Positions 39,922 through 48,811 of a stretch of DNA of 64,000 nucleotides are shown here, piece by piece. Location of the stretch: contig CAWDXO010000013.1 in NCBI GenBank assembly GCA_963806335.1, positions 496,001 through 560,000 on the forward strand, given 5' to 3'. The position numbers were made by a program, and so were the translations under genes. This DNA comes from Palsa-504 sp963806335 (GTDB taxonomy: Bacteria > Actinomycetota > Actinomycetes > Streptosporangiales > Streptosporangiaceae). How positions within the stretch are numbered: the stretch's first letter is position 1; each line of letters starts with the position of its first letter. The notes below the pieces were generated by a model, which saw only the letters and a list, made by a program, of their open reading frames with translations, was not told where the DNA came from and searched no databases.

Positions 39922-40682
39922 TGAACCCCCTCCTGGGGTAGCTGAGCAGGCCGGGGTGTGACCCGCAGCCCGCGAAGGTAGAGCTTGATCCCCTGCCAGC
40001 GGATCCGGGCGGCGACCGCCGCCGTGGACCAGGGATGCCGCGAGGCGGCACTGACCAGGGCCAGCGCGGTGGCCGGGACGCCCCGGCCGTGCACGCTGGC
40101 CGCGAACGAATGCCCGTCTGGGCGGCCGAGCACGATGCTCAGCGCGAGACGGCGACCCGGCTCGGGCAGGCTCATCTGGTACTGGCCGTCGACCGGGTAG
40201 AACGGCGAGACGTAGAACTCCTTGGGCACCTCGGCCCGGCCGCGCTCGTCGGTGCGCAGCAAGTAGGCGTGCCGCTGGCCGTAGGTGTTGTGCACCTCGG
40301 CCACCACGCACGCCAGCGTGTTATCCGCGCGGTGGCACCAGTAGACCGTCAGCGGGTTGAACACGTACCCGAGCACCCGCGCGTGCGCCAGCATCATCAC
40401 CCGCCCGCCGCCGAGGTCCACGCCGCGCGCGGCCAGGAACCGGTCCACGTTCTCCCGGATGCCGCGGCGCGGATCGCCGAGATGATCGCGGGCGTCGAAA
40501 CGCGCGAGCAGCCGCAGCCCCGGTCCCAGCCGGGGCAGCTGGTCGAGGTCGACCAGCCACAGGTAGCTGCGGTAGGTGAACACGTTGCGCAGCGGCGCGG
40601 TCCGGGCATGGGTGATCGTGCAGTCATACAGCGTCGCGCCGGCCAGGACGCGGCCCGCGGCCAGGACGTGGCCCGGGGTCAC
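39918..40682 (-). CDS. DUF1365 family protein
   Basis: 254 residues. Family blocks: TLYDCTITHARTAPLRNVFTYRSYLWLVDLDQLP, GYVFNPLTVYWCHRADNTLACVVAEVHNTYGQRHAYLL and FYVSPFYPVDGQYQMSLPEP. Always found with the FAD oxidoreductase and CFA synthase in bacteria; its equivalent is Rv0448c. It probably takes part in acyl-chain modification. GTG overlaps the upstream stop. Confidence 0.92.
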   Translation of the reverse strand: MTPGHVLAAGRVLAGATLYDCTITHARTAPLRNVFTYRSYLWLVDLDQLPRLGPGLRLLARFDARDHLGDPRRGIRENVDRFLAARGVDLGGGRVMMLAHARVLGYVFNPLTVYWCHRADNTLACVVAEVHNTYGQRHAYLLRTDERGRAEVPKEFYVSPFYPVDGQYQMSLPEPGRRLALSIVLGRPDGHSFAASVHGRGVPATALALVSAASRHPWSTAAVAARIRWQGIKLYLRGLRVTPRPAQLPQEGVQ

Positions 40683-41950
40683 CAGGTGCCGCCGAGCGCG
40701 CGGGCCGCCTCGACGCCGGACCGGCAGCCGTCCTCGTGGAATCCCCACCCGTGATAGGCGCCGGCGAAGGCGGTGACCCCCGTGTTCAGCTCCGGCAGGC
40801 GGCGCTGCGCGGCGACCGAGGCGGGCGTATAGGCCGGGTGCTCGTAGTCCATCCGGTCGATGACGTGGCTCGGGTCGACGACGCCCTCCCCGCCCAGCGT
40901 GACGAGGTAGTCCTCGGCCGCGGTCAGGCTCTGCAGCCGGTTCATGTCGTAGCTGATGCGCGGGGGGGCCGCGGCTTCGGGATGGCAGCTGCTCAGCTGG
41001 TAGTTCCATGAGGCCCGGACGCTCCGGCGAGCGGGAAGCACGCTGGCGTCGGTGTGCAGCAGGGCCGGGTTCGCGGTGTAACCGAACGCGCCGAGCACCT
41101 CGCGCTCGGCCTGGCTGGGCGGGTCGAGGAGCCGCAGGGCCTGGTCGGGATGGGTGGCCACGACGGCGGCGTCGAAGCGGCGTGCCTCACCGGAAGCGTC
41201 GCGCACCAGCACGCCGTCGGGGTACCGGCGCAGTTCGGTCACCCGCGTCGAGATGCAGGTTTCGGGGAACCGCTTCAGGATCCGCTCGACGTAACTGCGA
41301 GAGCCGCCGGCCACCGTCCGCCATTGCGGTGAGCCGGTCACCGACAGCATGCCGTGGTTGGTGAGGAACGCGAACAGGTAACGGGCGGGGTAGCTGAGCG
41401 CCGTGCCCGGCGGGCACGACCACACCGCGGCGACCAGGGGAAGGGCGAAGTGGGTCGTGAAATAGTCCGAATAGCCGCCGTCGGCGAGGAACTCGCCGAG
41501 GGTTTGCAGCTCGCGGGGGCCTGATTCAGCGGACGCCAGCAGGCGGCGGGCGGCGCGGTGGAACCGGGGTACCTCGGCGAGCATCCGCGCGTACCGTCCG
41601 CGGCCCCGGCTCAGCCCGGCGGCCAGGCCGCCCAGGCCGCGCTTGCCCGCGTATTGCAGGCCGCAGCCGGCGCAGCTCACCGACATGCTCATCTCCGAGG
41701 GGCGAGTGGCCACGCCCAGCTCGGCGAACATCCGCGTCAGCAGCGGATAGGTGCGCTCGTTGTAGACGATGAAGCCGGTGTCGACCGGGATCGGCGGCCC
41801 GGCCGGCGGCAGGACGAAGTGGGTATCGGCGTGGCCGCCGATCCTGCCGTCGGCCTCGAAGAGCGTCACCTGATCGGTGCGCGATAGCACATACCCGGCG
41901 GCGAGGCCGCTGATACCGCCGCCGATGACGGCGATCCTCCGTCCAGTCAC
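40679..41950 (-). CDS. FAD-dependent oxidoreductase (amine oxidase-like)
   Basis: 423 residues. The N-terminal dinucleotide motif IAVIGGGISGLAAGYVLS is followed by ADGRIGGHADTHFV and VDTGFIVYNERTYPLL. The C-terminal FAD block is GVTAFAGAYHGWGFHEDGCRSGVEAARAL. Equivalent of Rv0449c; thought to act with DUF1365 and CFA synthase on lipids. First gene of the five-gene operon, GTG start with GGAGGGAAGG upstream. Confidence 0.92.
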   Translation of the reverse strand: MTGRRIAVIGGGISGLAAGYVLSRTDQVTLFEADGRIGGHADTHFVLPPAGPPIPVDTGFIVYNERTYPLLTRMFAELGVATRPSEMSMSVSCAGCGLQYAGKRGLGGLAAGLSRGRGRYARMLAEVPRFHRAARRLLASAESGPRELQTLGEFLADGGYSDYFTTHFALPLVAAVWSCPPGTALSYPARYLFAFLTNHGMLSVTGSPQWRTVAGGSRSYVERILKRFPETCISTRVTELRRYPDGVLVRDASGEARRFDAAVVATHPDQALRLLDPPSQAEREVLGAFGYTANPALLHTDASVLPARRSVRASWNYQLSSCHPEAAAPPRISYDMNRLQSLTAAEDYLVTLGGEGVVDPSHVIDRMDYEHPAYTPASVAAQRRLPELNTGVTAFAGAYHGWGFHEDGCRSGVEAARALGGTW

Positions 41951-42023
41951 GTGTGTCCTTCCCTCCCGGGCCCGGCTCCTCGGGGCCTCGCGGGCCCCGG
42001 CTCCTCGCGCCCGGCCACGGTCC

Positions 42024-43433
42024 CTATTCGTGGCTATCGCCGGTCCGGATTGGCGGCAGGGCGGTTAGCCCGCGCTGCTCGCGGCCGACGGTGACCTGGC
42101 CGCGGCCGAATAGATGGCGGAGGGCCTGATCGAGGTCGGGCTGGCGGAAATGGTGGGCCGCCTGAAGCAGCCGCTCCGGCCGGACGTTCTGGCTGGCCTG
42201 GGCGATTTCCCTGGCTCCCTCTGCACCGAGCAGCAGCCGCGGCCCGAAGGCGGGCACCGGCAGCAGCGCCGGGCGGTTCAGCAGGCGGGCCAGCGTCCGG
42301 GTGTAGTCACTGTTCCTGACCGGCTCCGGGGCGACCGCGTTGACCGGCCCGGACAGGACGGGATCGGTCACCGCCCGCAGGTAGATATCGAGCAGGTCGT
42401 CGAGGCCGATCCAGGCCAGCCACTGCTGGCCGGAGCCGAGGCGGCCGCCGAGGCCGGCTTCGAACAGCGGGTAGAGCAGCCGGAGCATGCCGCCGCGCGG
42501 AGTCTGCACGATGCCGGTGCGGACCTGCACCGTGCGGATGCCCGCCGCGGTGGCCGGGGTGGTGGCGTCTTCCCAGTCGGCCACCACGTCGGCGAGAAAT
42601 CCATCGCCGCGGGCGCTGGCCTCGGTCAGCACTTCGTCACCGCGGTCCGGACCGTAGATCCCGATGGCCGACGCCGTGACGAACGCGCGCAGGTCCGGGG
42701 CAGCGGTCGCGGCGAGGGCGGCCAGGCGGCGGGTCGGGCCGATCCGGCTGTCACGGATGCCGGCCTTGCGGTCGGGGGTAAACCGTCCCCCGATCGACGC
42801 CCCGGCCAGGTGGATCACCGCGTCGATCCCGCTGAGCAGGTCCGGACCCGGGTCCTCCGGCTGCCAGTAGCGCTCTCCCGCGTGGGCGGGCGGCCGGCGG
42901 ACCAGCCGGACGACCCGGTGGCCGCCGGTGGTCAGCAGCGCGGTCAGCGCGGTGCCGATCAGGCCGCCCGAGCCGGTGACGGCGATCGTCAGCGGGTCGG
43001 GGCACACCGCGCGGGCGCGGGCGTGAGCGGCCAGGTCATCGGCGAGCTGCCGATGCCGGTAGACGAACATCGGCCGCAGCATCCGCGCGGGTATCGACGT
43101 GTCCACCGCGTCGGTGACCAGCGTGGCCCGCTCCCCCGCCGGCGCGAACTGATGGGTGTGCCGCCACGAGAGCACCGAGGCCAGCGGCTGGGATTCCAGC
43201 GTGTCGGCGAAGCTGTTCGGCGGGTCATAGCCGTCGGGCTGGTGGGCGGCGACCCACCGCACCCCGCCGGGCATCCCGAGCACGGCCGTCCCGTCCCGGA
43301 GCGACCCGGCCTCTTGTATCACCCGGACCGGCGGCCAAGGCGGCATCAGCCGGACGATCGCCCCGGGCCGGCCGTGCCACGCGAATACCTCGCCCTGGGC
43401 GGCGTCCACCACACTGGAGTAAATGAATCCCAT
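42024..43433 (-). CDS. TIGR01777 family epimerase with N-terminal SRPBCC domain
   Basis: 469 residues. Residues 1-145 form a SRPBCC-like domain (FAWHGRPGAIVRLMPPWPP). The SDR part begins ITIAVTGSGGLIGTALTALL and includes DAVIHLAGASIGGRFTPDRKAGIRDSRI, FVTASAIGIYGPDRGDEVLTE and a DUF1731 tail (ASQNVRPERLLQAAHHFRQPDLDQALRHL). An atypical SDR of unknown substrate. Same direction as the FAD operon 73 bp downstream, and divergent from the B12 regulator. Confidence 0.93.
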   Translation of the reverse strand: MGFIYSSVVDAAQGEVFAWHGRPGAIVRLMPPWPPVRVIQEAGSLRDGTAVLGMPGGVRWVAAHQPDGYDPPNSFADTLESQPLASVLSWRHTHQFAPAGERATLVTDAVDTSIPARMLRPMFVYRHRQLADDLAAHARARAVCPDPLTIAVTGSGGLIGTALTALLTTGGHRVVRLVRRPPAHAGERYWQPEDPGPDLLSGIDAVIHLAGASIGGRFTPDRKAGIRDSRIGPTRRLAALAATAAPDLRAFVTASAIGIYGPDRGDEVLTEASARGDGFLADVVADWEDATTPATAAGIRTVQVRTGIVQTPRGGMLRLLYPLFEAGLGGRLGSGQQWLAWIGLDDLLDIYLRAVTDPVLSGPVNAVAPEPVRNSDYTRTLARLLNRPALLPVPAFGPRLLLGAEGAREIAQASQNVRPERLLQAAHHFRQPDLDQALRHLFGRGQVTVGREQRGLTALPPIRTGDSHE

Positions 43434-43483
43434 GCCGTTCCGGTCCTCCCGGCTGAGCGGCGCTGCTCGCCGCGGTTTAGCCC

Positions 43484-43517
43484 GATTTATAAATCAATAC
43501 TAAGTTACACTAAATCC
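43484..43517. promoter_or_regulatory. AT-rich control site between epimerase and B12 regulator
   Basis: TTTATAAATCAATACTAAG then TTACACTAAATCC. The directly repeated (A)TACTAA / (A)CACTAAA blocks and TTTATAAA stand out in a GC-rich background. CarH/LitR-type repressors bind direct repeats in AT-rich promoters, so this is a candidate autoregulatory operator. Confidence 0.5.
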
Positions 43518-43565
43518 GGAGTCCCTAGGACCCTGCTCACTACCCCCACTCCCCTGGAGCACGTC

Positions 43566-44336
43566 ATGCAGCTACGCGAGGCCTCCGATGTGCTCGGTGT
43601 GCACTACCAGACCGCCTACGGGTGGGTGCGCCAGGGACTGCTCCCGGCCAGGAAGACCGCCCGCGGGTATGAGGTCAGCGACGATGACGTCAGCGCCCTG
43701 GCCGCGCGGCGGGCCTCGGGCACCGCGCCGCCGCCCCAGATCCGGGTCCGTGACTGGGCGGCCCAGGCCGACCGGCTGCACGCCGCGATCGTGTCCGGCG
43801 ACGAGACCCAGGCGCGGCATCTGTTCGACCGGCTCGCGCGCGGAGTGCCGCTGGCCGACCTGTGCGAGCGGGTCGTCGCGCCCGCGCTGACCCGGATCGG
43901 CGAGGACTGGGCCGCGGGTCAGCTGCCGATCGCGATCGAACACCGGGCCAGCGCCATCTGCGAGCGGCTCATCGCCGCCCGCACGCACCAGCCGAACGGC
44001 CGGCCGCGGGGCGTCGCGGTGACGGCCACGCCGCCGGGGGAACGGCACGGGCTGCCGTCCCTGATGGCTACGGCCTGCCTGCGTGAAGACCGCTGGCTAG
44101 TGCATCACCTGGCGTACGACCTGCCGGTGGCCGAGGTGACCCGGGTGGTCCTGGACACCGGCGCCAGCCTGGTGGTGCTGTCGGCGACCACGGGCGAATC
44201 CGTCCAGTTTGCCGGTCCGGCCGCGGCGGAGATCATGCTGGCCGCCCCCGGGCGGCACGTCCTGGCCGGCCGGCCCGGCGACACCCTCAGCCGGCTGCGG
44301 CAGCTGGCCCGGGAGGCCGCGGCCGGCCAGCGATGA
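43566..44336 (+). CDS. MerR-type B12-dependent photoreceptor regulator (LitR/CarH-like)
   Basis: 256 residues. A MerR/excisionase helix-turn-helix lies at residues 1-50 (MQLREASDVLGVHYQTAYGWVRQGLLPARKT). A four-helix bundle and B12-binding domain follow. The Wx9EH light-sensor signature is intact (DWAAGQLPIAIEHRAS). The lower axial His motif is GERHGLPSLM (ExHxxP instead of ExHxxG). In this family, adenosylcobalamin-bound tetramers bind DNA in the dark and dissociate on light. GGAG is seven bases before ATG. It probably controls the adjacent photoprotective genes. Confidence 0.88.
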   Translation: MQLREASDVLGVHYQTAYGWVRQGLLPARKTARGYEVSDDDVSALAARRASGTAPPPQIRVRDWAAQADRLHAAIVSGDETQARHLFDRLARGVPLADLCERVVAPALTRIGEDWAAGQLPIAIEHRASAICERLIAARTHQPNGRPRGVAVTATPPGERHGLPSLMATACLREDRWLVHHLAYDLPVAEVTRVVLDTGASLVVLSATTGESVQFAGPAAAEIMLAAPGRHVLAGRPGDTLSRLRQLAREAAAGQR

Positions 44337-44440
44337 GCCCGAACTTCACCGCATCCTCCCGCGCCGTCTCGCGTCCGCCTTCGGTCACGTCCGTAACATC
44401 GAGCTGCCCGCGGGATAATCCCGGGGCAGGAGGTGATGAG

Positions 44441-45154
44441 GTGGCGGGCCGTTTCGTCTCGGTGGTGGGTCTTTACGGGCCGAAGGACGGGGCGCTACGC
44501 GATTTCCTGGCCGGGCTGCAGGCGCTGATCGCGGCGCAGGCCGGCGATAGCTTCCGGCCTTATGCACTGGACCAGGTGCACGCCACGCTGATCGCGCTCA
44601 ACGGCGTCCGTGATCCGGACACCGGGATTGTCGTCAACGAGTATTGCCTGCAGCACACCGGCGCCCGGCGCCAGATGGACTTCCGGCAGGTCATGGACAT
44701 CGTGACCCGGCGTTTCTCCGATCCGCTGCGGGTCCGCATCGGCGGCGTCGCACGGCCGCGGGAGATCCCGTTCGAACGTGCCTTCTCCGTGCAGGGAGCG
44801 GCGTTCGTGCTGATCGGATGGCCGGTCGTCTCGCTCAGCGGGCCGGCCCGGCCGCTGGACGAACTGCGGCGGGACATGAACGCCGCCAACGTGCGGCACA
44901 AGTACCATGTCCGCGACGCAGACGTCGATAACGACCTCTACCTGGTGCTTGGTCATCACGCCGGCGCTCCGGCCGACGCCCTCGAGCGGGCCGCGGCCGC
45001 CGTCCGAGGCAAGCTGGCGGCCGACCCCATCGAGCTTGATATCGGGCTCACCGACGTCAAGGTCGTCGCGGCCGACTCCCATACGCTGGCGCCCGCGCTG
45101 TACGTCAGCGATATCCCCGCGGACGAGGCGATTCTGCGCGCGCTGCTCTCATGA
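44441..45154 (+). CDS. 2H-phosphoesterase-like hypothetical protein
   Basis: 237 residues. FVSVVGLYGP and DQVHATLIALNG resemble the first half (HxT) of 2'-5' RNA ligase/2H phosphoesterases. A second HxT is not clear (KYHVRDADVDNDLYLVLGHH), so the assignment is tentative. GGAGG is about nine bases before the GTG. It overlaps the 3' end of the decayed MFS fragment. Confidence 0.7.
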   Translation: MAGRFVSVVGLYGPKDGALRDFLAGLQALIAAQAGDSFRPYALDQVHATLIALNGVRDPDTGIVVNEYCLQHTGARRQMDFRQVMDIVTRRFSDPLRVRIGGVARPREIPFERAFSVQGAAFVLIGWPVVSLSGPARPLDELRRDMNAANVRHKYHVRDADVDNDLYLVLGHHAGAPADALERAAAAVRGKLAADPIELDIGLTDVKVVAADSHTLAPALYVSDIPADEAILRALLS

Positions 45155-45965
45155 CCGGGCGGGCGGGCAGATTCCTGGCGGCGCGAAGGCAGGGGGTGAA
45201 CAGGAACAAACCAGCCGCGGCGAAGCCGGCCAGGACGACCCAGAGGCCGTTCCTGACGCCCAGGGCGGTGCCGAGGGCCCCGGCGAGCAGGGCGCCGAGC
45301 GGGATCATGCCGAAGGCGAGAAAACGCATGGTGGCGGTCACCCGCCCGAGCATCGGGGCCGGGCAGTATTCCTGCCGGAAGCTGCCGGCGATCACGTTAC
45401 CGATGGCAAGGCCGGCCGCGATCAGCGTCGAGCCGGCCAGGTAGCAGGCGAGCCGCGGTCCGCGCGCGGTCAGCGGGATGAGCAGGCCGGCCAGGCCGTT
45501 CCCCAGGCTGGTCAGGAGCAGCGTCCGGGCGGTGCCGAACGCACGGGTCAGCCGGGGGGCGGCCAGTGCGCCCAGCAGGCCGCCAGTCCCGCTGACCGCC
45601 ATCGCCGCGCCGACCGCCGCGGCGCCGAAGCCGACCACGCGGATCAGGAAGACGACGACCAGGGCCAGGTTGCCGGTGTACGCGAGATTGGCGATCGCGG
45701 CGTAGAGGGTCAGCGGGCGGAGGTAGGGATCGCGGGCCACGAACGCCAGGCCGGCCCAGGTCGCCGTATTCACCTTGCTGATCCGCTCCGGTCCGGCGGG
45801 CACCGGGCGGATGGACAGCAGGCAGACCGCCGACACGGCGAAGCTCGCCGCGTTGAACAGCAGAGCGGTGGCGGCCCCCACCGCGTCGGCCGTCAGGCCC
45901 GCCAGGCCGCGGCCGCCGATCGCGGCCAGCGACGCGCCGGCCTGCAGCCGGGCGTTCGTCCCACG
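45105..45965 (-). pseudogene. C-terminal half of an MFS transporter
   Basis: About 285 residues covering roughly the last eight helices: TNARLQAGASLAAIGGRGLAG (typical of cytoplasmic-loop sequences), AMAVSGTGGLLGALAAPRLTRAFG, AGSFRQEYCPAPMLGRVTATMRFLAFGMIPLGALLAG. The first ~130 residues, including motif A, are missing. At the 5' side the DNA switches abruptly to an ECF sigma-factor coding sequence in another frame, so a deletion has joined two genes. Confidence 0.75.
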
Positions 45966-46272
45966 GATCCGCCGCCGCCTCGGCCAGCGCCCATTCCGGC
46001 GCCGGGTTATCCGCGGCCCGCCAGTGAGCCCGCAACACGTTCCTGGCGATCCCGTACAGCCACGGCCGCGCGTCGGAGTACGCCGGGTCATAACCGCCCC
46101 GCCCGGCGAACGCCCGGACCCAGACCTCGCCGAGCAGGTCGGCGGCGGCCTGAGGGCCGGCCCGGCGGGCGAGAAAGGCGTGCACGGCCGCCTCGTGCCG
46201 GCTGACCACCTCGACGAACGCGTCGGGACGGCCGCGGGCGGACCGCTCGATCAGCGTCCCGTCAGTCTCCAC
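45955..46272 (-). pseudogene. N-terminal half of an ECF sigma factor
   Basis: GTG at 46272. About 105 residues make region 2: RPDAFVEVVSRHEAAVHAFLARRAG, AADLLGEVWVRAFAGRGGYDP, ARPWLYGIARNVLRAHWRA. The linker ends at AAADPWDE, where homologues go on to region 4. Here the frame runs out of phase into MFS sequence. No DNA-binding region 4 remains, so it cannot act as a complete sigma factor. Confidence 0.75.
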
Positions 46273-46365
46273 GTCACCACCCGGCGCTCGGTCGCGTTCC
46301 CTTCCTAACGTGTTATTGCCGCATCCGGAGCGGAGCGTTCGGGATGACTGGCGGCTGAGGGGGGC

Positions 46366-46407
46366 GTCCGTTCGGAAGAAAGATCTTGGTTTTCGCTGGT
46401 CCGAACG
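46366..46407. repeat. Dispersed GTCCGTTCGG repeat with inverse arm
   Basis: GTCCGTTCGG, then GATCTTGG, then CCGAACG at 46401-46407. Same layout as the copy at 10060-10111. An extra GCGTTCGGGATGA at 46335 may be a partial copy. Confidence 0.6.
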
Positions 46408-46422
46408 TGGTAGTCAGCAGGC

Positions 46423-46605
46423 ATGGCTGATTCTCCTGAGGACCTGCCCGACACCGAGGCCGAACTGCGCCTTGCCCGGGTCCAGGCCCTGAACGAGCAT
46501 GACATGCTGGCGATCGTGACCTACCTGCTGGCTAAGTACCCGGACACGTTCCCGGCGATGCTGGACGACGCGCTGAGCTCGGTGAGCCCCAAGGATCGCA
46601 GCTAG
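46423..46605 (+). CDS. Small acidic hypothetical protein
   Basis: 60 residues, helical and acidic (EDLPDTEAELRLARVQALNEHDMLAIVTYLLAKYPDTFPAMLDDAL). AGCAGG lies four bases before the ATG. A real gene is likely from its balanced composition. Function unknown. Confidence 0.6.
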   Translation: MADSPEDLPDTEAELRLARVQALNEHDMLAIVTYLLAKYPDTFPAMLDDALSSVSPKDRS

Positions 46606-46715
46606 CCCTCGCGGCGCGCGCCTGGGCCGCCGTTGCGGCCGGGGCCTGGAGATCGTCGTGGCCGGGTAGCTCCCCCGGAAAGGGCAGGTGCATACGCGAA
46701 CAGGATCACGGGACA

Positions 46716-47753
46716 CTAGCTTCCGTCCGGGTACCCGCCGCGATGCAGCACCATCGGGTACTGCGGCAGAGCCGTTGCCGGGTCGGCCAGCATGGCCTGT
46801 GTCCGCGCCCGGTACGGGTTGCGGCCGGCCCGCCAGCCGTCCGGATACGGCTGCAGCCCGAGCGCGAGCTGGCGACCGGAGATGAGCGCCTTCGTCAGCC
46901 GGTCGAAGTCGCCGCCGAGGCGCTTGCGCCACCGCCGCTCGACGGCCTTCGCCAGGCCGGCGTGCTGCGCCTGTGCCGCCATGCCCTGCTCCGTCAGCCT
47001 GACCAGCTTGGAACGGCTGGCGGGGTCGGGCTCGACGACGGCGTACCCATTCCGCTGAAGGAAACCCACGGCCGCTGTGATCGCCTCCCGCGACACACCG
47101 GACAGGGCAGGCAGGTCCCGTATCTGTACGCCGCCGGCGGACAGGACACGCACGACGTCGGCGCTCATCGCGAGCGAGAGGGCTGACTCCTCCTCGTACT
47201 CGAGCGTGAAGGAGAGCAGGGCCTGCGAGAGCAACGCGGCGAGGTCCTTGGCCACCGCGCCAGGTGCGTCGCGGACATGCCCGGCGCGCATGCCATCGCC
47301 GTATCCGAGCACAGGCAGGAACAGCGGAAGCGCGGGATCGGCGACGCCCGACAGTGCCTGGCGCAGCTCGTCGATCGCGGCGTCGCCGAATCGCTCGCGC
47401 CACCGCTGTTCGATTTCGCCGGCGAGCGGACGCCACACTTCTTGCGCGCGCCGCCCGCCGGGCTTGAGCCGTACCGTCTGGTCGGCCGGCTCGATGCTGA
47501 TGTACCCCCAGCGCTGCAGGCCGCGGAGGTTCGTGATCCGGCCGTTCGCCTCCACCGCACGCAAGGCCACCCCGTCGGCCGGGATGAGCCGCATGAAGTT
47601 CGACCACATCGCCATGGACGTGAGCCATACCCCGCGTCCCCCCTGGTTGCCGGTGGTATGTTCGATCCGATGTTCGAATTCGTTGTCGAACTCGATCGTG
47701 AACGCGATCAATGCCTGCGACAGCACAGTGGGCAGCGCGGCGCGAAAGGCCAT
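46716..47753 (-). CDS. Winged-helix (MarR-like) protein
   Basis: 345 residues with two related halves. The C-terminal half has a helix-turn-helix (GVQIRDLPALSGVSREAITAAVGFLQRNGYAVVEPDPASRSKLVRLTEQG); the N-terminal half has an earlier one (NGRITNLRGLQRWGYISIEPADQTVRLKPGGRRAQE). Both are preceded by FTIEFDNEFE / FTLEYEEESALSL segments, suggesting an internal duplication. Widespread in actinobacteria; targets unknown. Confidence 0.78.
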   Translation of the reverse strand: MAFRAALPTVLSQALIAFTIEFDNEFEHRIEHTTGNQGGRGVWLTSMAMWSNFMRLIPADGVALRAVEANGRITNLRGLQRWGYISIEPADQTVRLKPGGRRAQEVWRPLAGEIEQRWRERFGDAAIDELRQALSGVADPALPLFLPVLGYGDGMRAGHVRDAPGAVAKDLAALLSQALLSFTLEYEEESALSLAMSADVVRVLSAGGVQIRDLPALSGVSREAITAAVGFLQRNGYAVVEPDPASRSKLVRLTEQGMAAQAQHAGLAKAVERRWRKRLGGDFDRLTKALISGRQLALGLQPYPDGWRAGRNPYRARTQAMLADPATALPQYPMVLHRGGYPDGS

Positions 47754-47996
47754 GCGGAAACTCTACGCACGGCCGGTAGCGTCAAGGTCCTCGCCTTCGG
47801 CAAGAATCCTTACACCCAGACCCGCTACCGCTTCGCCACCCGATAGCCCGCCATGCAAGCCCACCACCAGCAAGAAATCACTCAGATCACCAGCCAGTCC
47901 ATCCCCGCCGACCACGAACGCGTGACAAGCCGCCCGAAAACGGTGGTGAGCCCCGGAGGACCTTAACTGCCTGGAATTGCTTGCTAGCCTGCCCGC
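47754..47996. other. Short intergenic stretch
   Basis: A 37-codon frame at about 47853-47966 has no recognisable relatives. Nothing else is visible here. Confidence 0.3.
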
Positions 47997-48533
47997 ATGG
48001 CAGACCTGGGACCCGTCGCTTGGCCGCCTGAGCCGATCAGGACCGAGCGGCTCGTGCTCCGTGAGCCCGAGGCCCAGGACCGAGCGGCGGTCATCGAGCT
48101 GCTCGCCTCGCCAGAGGTGGGCACCTACCTCGGTGGCCCGCGGTCGCGTGACGAGCTCGAGCGCGAGATGCCCGGGGCGCCCGAGCGGCGTCCCGGCCTT
48201 TTCGTAGTCGATCTCGACGGAGCCATGATCGGCCAGATCATTCTCAGGAGAGCAACGGGGCACGGTCCTCCGGCTGCCGGGAAGGCCGAGCTCGGCTACC
48301 TGTTCCTGCCGGAGGCGTGGGGATTCGGGTACGCCGCCGAGGCGTGCGCAGCGGCACTCGGCTGGTTCGCTGACGAGCTTCCCGGCGAGCCGGTGGTGCT
48401 CTTTACCCAGACCGCCAACGCCCGCTCGATGCGCCTCGCGGCGAAGCTGGGCTTCACCGAGGTAGAGCGGTTCGAAGCCTACGGCGCCGAGCAGTGGTTC
48501 GGCATGTGGTCCCCGGTCACGCCGTCCGATTGA
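47997..48533 (+). CDS. GNAT family N-acetyltransferase (RimJ/RimL-like)
   Basis: 178 residues. TERLVLREPEAQDRAAVIELLASPEVGTYLGGP is the usual start. GKAELGYLFLPEAWGFGYAAEACAAALGWF contains the acetyl-CoA loop, and ANARSMRLAAKLGFTEVERFE the terminal block. It acetylates a protein or small-molecule amine; the substrate is not identifiable. Confidence 0.9.
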   Translation: MADLGPVAWPPEPIRTERLVLREPEAQDRAAVIELLASPEVGTYLGGPRSRDELEREMPGAPERRPGLFVVDLDGAMIGQIILRRATGHGPPAAGKAELGYLFLPEAWGFGYAAEACAAALGWFADELPGEPVVLFTQTANARSMRLAAKLGFTEVERFEAYGAEQWFGMWSPVTPSD

Positions 48534-48611
48534 GCTCGTGCTCACAGGGACCTTCCGCTGCCATGTCAGCCGAACCCGCAATCCCGCCGAACCGCTTGAA
48601 CACACCAGAAC

Positions 48612-48811
48612 GGGCAGGACCTCGAAATCAACACCCGCACCCGCAACGCCCTCCAACGGTCCCTGCGCTGCCTGGGCGAACGCGGGTTCGCCCCTGCTTA
48701 CCGATCGCTGGCGCACCCTGCAGCACATCACCGCAAGCCCCAGCAAAATCGGCGACATCGTCCGCGTCGCGCTTGCCCTTACCCATTTCGAATACGGCTA
48801 CATCAATCAAA
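48612..48811 (+). pseudogene. Remnant of an IS5-type transposase
   Basis: The frame GQDLEINTRTRNALQRSLRCLGERGF continues, after a frame change near 48690, as LLTDRWRTLQHITASPSKIGDIVRVALALTHFEYGYI. Together they match the C-terminus of actinobacterial IS5-family DDE transposases. The catalytic residues and the first two-thirds are absent. A dead insertion-sequence end. Confidence 0.65.

Noticed and set aside
42114..43565. N-terminal extension of the B12 regulator frame
   Set aside because: The extension lies opposite the TIGR01777 gene. The helix-turn-helix begins at the ATG at 43566, which has its own ribosome site.
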